From Geobacter sp. OR-1 (GTDB lineage Bacteria > Desulfobacterota > Desulfuromonadia > Geobacterales > DSM-12255), in the NCBI RefSeq assembly GCF_000813145.1, contig NZ_BAZF01000029.1, positions 1-37,876 of the forward strand: a stretch of 37,876 bases of DNA, given 5' to 3'. The notes under the pieces were generated by a model. That model worked only from the letters and a program-made list of their open reading frames with translations, was not told the DNA's origin and made no database searches. The position numbers were made by a program, and so were the translations under genes. Positions within the stretch are counted from its first letter, which is position 1, and each line of letters opens with the position of its first letter. Below are positions 34,058 to 37,876 of the stretch, piece by piece.

Positions 34058-34216
34058 CCGTATATCCCACAAAAATATGATTATATATAATCCGGTATGC
34101 AAATTTTGAACACTAAACTCCAATTACACTGTGCAGAGTCAATGGCAAGATGTCAGGCCCTATCGGGAAACTACCAGTAAACCCCGTTATTACCAGTAGT
34201 TACATATATGGTTTCT

Positions 34217-34232
34217 GGGCATGGCAGTTGCA
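34217..34232 (+). promoter_or_regulatory. Sigma-54-like -24/-12 promoter of the receiver-PAS-kinase gene
   Basis: The site reads GGGCATGGCAGTTGCA. GG (34218-34219) and GC (34230-34231) are ten bases apart, with the GGCA-N7-TGC core and a full TTGCA -12 half. The start codon is 63 bases further on. Upstream, ACCAGTA occurs at 34173 and 34192, a possible activator site. Confidence 0.55.
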
Positions 34233-34293
34233 AACTGATGACTAGCCTCACAATTAACAAGGTCTATAAATGAAAACTGCGGGACAAATATAA

Positions 34294-35784
34294 ATGTACA
34301 CAGTTCTGTATGTCGAAGATTCTCCCACCGTGTTCGCTCAGACAGCTAAGATGATAAGCCGTCTTGGATATTTCCTTTATGTCGCAGAAAATGGGCATGA
34401 AGGGTTAAGGATTTTCCAAGAAGTAAAGCCGGACATCATCATCACCGACATCTCCATGTCAATAATGAGTGGAATTGAACTAGCTCGTGAAATTCGCGTA
34501 ATTGATGAAAATATCCAGATAATATTGACTGTTAATCAAAGTGAAAGCGATCAATTACTAAATACATTTGATTTGAATATAAATCACTATTTGGCAAAGC
34601 CGATCAAAACAGATCAGCTTGCAAATACCTTGGCTCTTTGCTCTCAAAGACTGGACAAGCTAAAATCAATTGATTCTTACAAAGAATCTCAAATGTTGTA
34701 TGTTAAAGCTCTTGATAGCTGCCCTATTATTATAACTATCACAGATGCAAATGGAAACATTCAATATATCAATTCCAAAGCCAGCGAAGTAACTGGGAAA
34801 AATGGCAATGACCTTCTTAAGCAGCATATTTCTTGGTTGTTTGAATCGTCATCAGCATCTAAAGAGTTGTTTCAAAATGCGCTTATCAATTCTCAGCTGT
34901 GGAAGGGAGAGCTTTCTCTGAAAACGGCAGATCAGTCAGAGATTATTGAAGAAACATTGGTTTCTCCTGTTTTTGGAAAAGATGGCAAAGCCGAATACTT
35001 CATACTTTTCTCAGAAGATATCACTTCTCGTAAAGAAGCTGAAGAAGAAGTCCGTAAATTAAATGCAGAACTTGAATATCGGGTATTGAGAAGAAACGCC
35101 CTTCTTGACGCGACGAATAGAGAACTGGATGAATTTTGTGACGCAATTTCCCATGAGTTGTGTGGGCCGCTATCGAGACTGCAAGGTTTAAGCAGAGCAC
35201 TTTGCGAAGATTTTATTGAAAAACTTGGTGATAATGGCAAGGAATATTTGCAGCGGATCAGCCAGACGAGCATTCAACTGAAGCAGATTATCGATGCCCT
35301 TGTAAATCTTACCCAATTGACTCGACGCAGCCTTTTAGTGCAAGATGTCAACTTGAGTTCTATCTGCGCCGATGTCGCACACAAACTCATATCTTCACAT
35401 CCCAAAAAACATATTAAGTTTTTTATCGCCCCGGACATTATTGTTAAAGGTGATAAAACATTACTTAAAATTGTTATCGAAAGCCTATTGACAAATGCAT
35501 GGAAAAACGTAGAAGATCACGACTCGCCACAAATTGAATTCGGAGTGGCACGTTCCAATGAAAAAGCTGTTTATTTTGTAAGAGATAACGGGTGCGGTTT
35601 CGACCCAAGATATTCTGATAAACTATTTAAATTATTTGGTCAACACCCGCATACCCAAGAAAAAAGTGTAGCTACGTCAGGAACGGAACTTGTTGCTGCC
35701 CAGCGTATTATTCAAAGGCATGGTGGACGAATTTGGGCAGAAGGTGAGCTGGACAAAGGATCAACGTTTTATTTCACAATATAA
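34294..35784 (+). CDS. Receiver-PAS-histidine kinase with a degenerate ATP lid
   Basis: The 496-residue cytoplasmic protein has a receiver domain (about 3-120; Asp52 in TDISMS, Lys102 in AKPI) and a PAS domain (about 130-245, with GNIQYINSKASEVTG). A coiled linker leads to HisKA with His287 in SHELCGPLSRLQG, and then a catalytic domain with N-box Asn401 and G1 DNGCGFDP. The G2 box, which in the paralogue at 2841 reads GTGIGLA, is SGTELVA at 462-468: the glycines that close the ATP lid are partly lost. It may therefore be a poor kinase, working as phosphatase or as a partner in a heteromer. The ribosome-binding site is weak. A lipoprotein gene follows 35 bases later and may share its transcript. 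Confidence 0.92.
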   Translation: MYTVLYVEDSPTVFAQTAKMISRLGYFLYVAENGHEGLRIFQEVKPDIIITDISMSIMSGIELAREIRVIDENIQIILTVNQSESDQLLNTFDLNINHYLAKPIKTDQLANTLALCSQRLDKLKSIDSYKESQMLYVKALDSCPIIITITDANGNIQYINSKASEVTGKNGNDLLKQHISWLFESSSASKELFQNALINSQLWKGELSLKTADQSEIIEETLVSPVFGKDGKAEYFILFSEDITSRKEAEEEVRKLNAELEYRVLRRNALLDATNRELDEFCDAISHELCGPLSRLQGLSRALCEDFIEKLGDNGKEYLQRISQTSIQLKQIIDALVNLTQLTRRSLLVQDVNLSSICADVAHKLISSHPKKHIKFFIAPDIIVKGDKTLLKIVIESLLTNAWKNVEDHDSPQIEFGVARSNEKAVYFVRDNGCGFDPRYSDKLFKLFGQHPHTQEKSVATSGTELVAAQRIIQRHGGRIWAEGELDKGSTFYFTI

Positions 35785-35819
35785 TTTATCTTCTTTCACA
35801 TCATTTCTCTACTCCATTT

Positions 35820-36752
35820 ATGCACAGAATATATTTAATAATTGCTTTAATCATATTGAGTGGATGCAGCAATGTATCTACAATAGCATCATACTATTAT
35901 AATAAGGCATCTTGTGTTTCATTTAGGGATGATTATATTAATTGTGATAATATTGTAAAAAGCGATAACCAATATTTGATTGACAACCGTCTTATATATA
36001 TTCAGGATGATTCTGTGCATAAATATATGATAGATGCGTGCCTTGCTCAAACCGGATGGGAATTTAAACTTCAATTCGTATCTGGATCATCAAAACAGGC
36101 ATCTGACTTAATTGAGGATTTATATTTTTGTATTAGTAATGACACTAAGTCAAATCTTGATACAGATGACATTACCGACAACCTATTGACATGGGGTATA
36201 AAACCAAATAACTCTATCAATTGCTTAAAAGATCACGGCTGGGAAGTAATAACTATGGCTCCATGGGTGACTATTGACACTATTAACGATAAAACTGCTA
36301 CAGTAATCAACATTCCACTGAACAATTATTTAATATCAAGCAACGCCAAATCCGATGTCAACATTTACAATGACAATAATAGTGCTCTTTCATGGACGAT
36401 AATACAAAACAATGACGCGTATTCATGGACAGCAGCTGTTAACGCAATCAATGAATTAAACAAATCCGCATATGGAGGTTACTCGGATTGGCATGTCCCT
36501 TCTAAATCTGAATTCGAATATTTCTTGTCCGGGAAAAGCGAATCCTCCCTGAAGGCAATCCTCCGTCAGATGGCTAATAAAAACTTCACCTATGACAAGT
36601 GCTATCTGTATTGGACAAGCACTTACCCAGAGGATTACTCCGATAAAAATTACGCAATCAATCTATTTTCGAATTCTTTTTCTCTCATCGACACTTTTGA
36701 ACCTTTTGCCTGCAAGTTAATTGCAGTCAGAGGTAAAGGTTGGAGCAAGTAA
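35820..36752 (+). CDS. DUF1566-domain lipoprotein
   Basis: The 310-residue protein has a lipoprotein signal (MHRIYLIIALIILSGCSN, lipobox Cys16). The middle holds a stretch without recognised domain. The C-terminal third resembles the DUF1566/Lcl C-terminal domain: WTAAVNAINELN, GYSDWHVPSKSEFEYF, LYWTSTYPED and a final KLIAVRG. DUF1566 occurs in surface proteins of unknown function. The gene is visibly A+T-rich with many AT-ending codons (Asn, Asp, Ile), unlike its neighbours, suggesting it was acquired separately. It lies 35 bases after the kinase gene on the same strand, without an obvious ribosome-binding site, and converges on the amidotransferase gene. Confidence 0.75.
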   Translation: MHRIYLIIALIILSGCSNVSTIASYYYNKASCVSFRDDYINCDNIVKSDNQYLIDNRLIYIQDDSVHKYMIDACLAQTGWEFKLQFVSGSSKQASDLIEDLYFCISNDTKSNLDTDDITDNLLTWGIKPNNSINCLKDHGWEVITMAPWVTIDTINDKTATVINIPLNNYLISSNAKSDVNIYNDNNSALSWTIIQNNDAYSWTAAVNAINELNKSAYGGYSDWHVPSKSEFEYFLSGKSESSLKAILRQMANKNFTYDKCYLYWTSTYPEDYSDKNYAINLFSNSFSLIDTFEPFACKLIAVRGKGWSK

Positions 36753-36762
36753 TTGTCTAAAT

Positions 36763-37470
36763 TCAGTTATACTTGCAGCTGTGGGTGATCGTAATAAAAT
36801 TATGAATTAACAGTGATGATGCATTAGTATATCCTGCAATATTCTCTCGATAATCAGTGATTATCCTATCGACTTCAACTGGCAAGAGTGCCCTTTCGCC
36901 AGACCCAAGCTCACACCATTTTTCAATAATATGCGCATTTATTTCAGGGTGGAACTGAATCCCCCAGTTGTTGTCCTGCCGGAACGCCTGGCAAGGGCAG
37001 TTTTGTGACCATGCCAAAAGATTTGCGCCATCAGGGAGATTAAAGCTGTCATTGTGCCACTGGAAAGTGATAAATGGATTCGAAATACCTGCAAACAACG
37101 GATCCTTAGCGGCTTCCGGAGCAAGTTCGACCGAATATGTACCACACTCCCGATGTATGCCGCTTGATATTTCCGCGCCTAGGGCTTCTGCCATGAGTTG
37201 TCCGCCTAGACAGATCCCCAACATCGGGATGCGGCGACTGATACCTTGTCGTATGTAGTTTTTCAGATCAAGCAGATACGGATAGCTATCCGTGTCGTAA
37301 ACTCCCATTGTCCCACCCAGAATTATTATCCCATTGCTGGCAAGCAGATCTCCGGACAGCCGTTCCCCTGCATATAGTTCGACAATGTTGAATTCCTCAC
37401 CTGATGCCGTGAGCTGATCAGCGTAAGACCCGAGCGGCACATCGGGATCGTTTTGGATTACTGTCAGCAT
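36763..37470 (-). CDS. Class I glutamine amidotransferase (GMP synthase-like)
   Basis: The 235-residue protein has the catalytic triad of class I amidotransferases: Cys87 in LGICLGGQL, and His and Glu in IQFHPE. IIILGGTMGVYDTDSYPYLLDLKNYI and FQWHNDSFNLPDGANLLA are also typical of the stand-alone family related to GuaA. It probably hydrolyses glutamine or a gamma-glutamyl compound; no synthetase domain is attached. ATG 37470 follows GGAGGGTGAG and lies one base past the stop of the upstream Fe-S protein gene, so the two are coupled. Confidence 0.88.
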   Translation of the reverse strand: MLTVIQNDPDVPLGSYADQLTASGEEFNIVELYAGERLSGDLLASNGIIILGGTMGVYDTDSYPYLLDLKNYIRQGISRRIPMLGICLGGQLMAEALGAEISSGIHRECGTYSVELAPEAAKDPLFAGISNPFITFQWHNDSFNLPDGANLLAWSQNCPCQAFRQDNNWGIQFHPEINAHIIEKWCELGSGERALLPVEVDRIITDYRENIAGYTNASSLLIHNFITITHSCKYN

Positions 37471-37471
37471 C

Positions 37472-37876
37472 TCACCCTCCATTTCCTTTAACCGCCTCCG
37501 CGACGATTTCGGCAACATCCCTGACCCTGGTCTGGCCGGACAGTTTATCTTTGAGGCCGTCTTCGAACATGGTCAGGCAGTAGGGGCAGGCGACGCAGAC
37601 GGTATCCGGGTTTTTGGCCAGTGCCTCTTCGACCCGGTTGATGTTGATCCGGGCGCCGGTATGCTCTTCGAGCCACATCCGGCCACCGCCGCCGCCGCAG
37701 CAGAACCCCTGGTTACGCTGCCGCTCGAATTCCACCGGCGGTTCTCCGGTAGCCCGGGCGACGGCGCTTCTCGGTTCGTCGTAGATGTTGTTGTGCCGCC
37801 CGAGGTAGCAGGAGTCGTGGAAGATGATTTTGCCGAGATCGGTGGCCTTGTTGTTCGCTTTTAGTTTCCCTTCGCT
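37472..37876 (-). CDS. Heterodisulfide-reductase-type (CCG-domain) Fe-S protein, 3' part
   Basis: The gene runs off the right edge, so only its last 134 codons are seen. They contain IIFHDSCYLGRHNNIYDEPR and then GFCCGGGGGRMWLEEHTG and CVACPYCLTMFEDGLKD: the CCG domain of HdrD/GlpC-type proteins, which binds a cubane or non-cubane Fe-S cluster. Such proteins take electrons from ferredoxin, quinone or disulfide partners in membrane or soluble complexes. The stop is one base before the amidotransferase start. The stretch is much richer in G and C than the genes to its left. Confidence 0.88.
   Translation of the reverse strand, partial: SEGKLKANNKATDLGKIIFHDSCYLGRHNNIYDEPRSAVARATGEPPVEFERQRNQGFCCGGGGGRMWLEEHTGARININRVEEALAKNPDTVCVACPYCLTMFEDGLKDKLSGQTRVRDVAEIVAEAVKGNGG

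Overview
The window reads as a stretch of a Geobacter-like anaerobic deltaproteobacterium (Desulfuromonadia/Geobacterales). The grounds are a large c-type cytochrome mixing CX2CH and CX4CH motifs, a bc complex whose cytochrome b carries a pentaheme tail, NtrC-type and hybrid histidine-kinase signalling, recurrent sigma-54-like promoters, and a heterodisulfide-reductase-type Fe-S protein. Species cannot be fixed from sequence reading alone. No tRNA, rRNA, CRISPR array, transposase or prophage was seen.

Layout. 1-5.2 kb is a signalling block: an NtrC-family response regulator with a WrbA-like flavoprotein, a receiver-histidine kinase, and three small genes of unknown function. 5.4-8.1 kb is a compact respiratory operon of ferredoxin, Rieske protein and a cytochrome b fused to five c-heme sites. 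8.1-10.2 kb holds a thioredoxin-domain (DUF255/YyaL) gene split by a one-base frameshift, followed by a small secreted protein. 11-14 kb holds an aconitase-family gene that lacks the first Fe-S cysteine, and an internally duplicated outer-membrane protein. 14-19.9 kb, reverse strand, is a seven-gene tightly coupled operon: sco, caa3-type oxidase subunits I, III, IV and II, then msrB and an lpxR-type lipid A deacylase. Heme O synthase (ctaB) is divergent to it and is coupled to an uncatalogued 42-residue secreted peptide. 21.9-26.4 kb, reverse strand, is the housekeeping operon xseA-xseB-ispA-dxs, ending in a clear terminator. 26.4-33.1 kb holds a ParA/MinD-like ATPase, a YibQ-type deacetylase, a cohesin/dockerin-like secreted protein and a 22-motif multiheme cytochrome. 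33.2-36.8 kb holds a metallo-hydrolase, a second receiver-PAS-kinase with a damaged ATP lid, and an A+T-rich lipoprotein. The right edge holds a glutamine amidotransferase behind the 3' part of a G+C-rich Fe-S protein gene.

How it fits together. The bc complex (quinol oxidation) and the caa3-type oxidase (oxygen reduction) could form a respiratory chain in an organism otherwise built for metal or extracellular electron transfer. msrB, lpxR, sco and wrbA suggest oxidative or envelope stress coping. The most striking regulatory signal is that seven forward-strand transcription units each carry a correctly spaced GG-N10-GC (-24/-12) element, six of them with the same GGCA-N7-TGC core. This suggests that much of this region is an RpoN regulon, possibly served by the NtrC-type activator at the left end. 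All functions are inferred by reading motifs; no database search was run.
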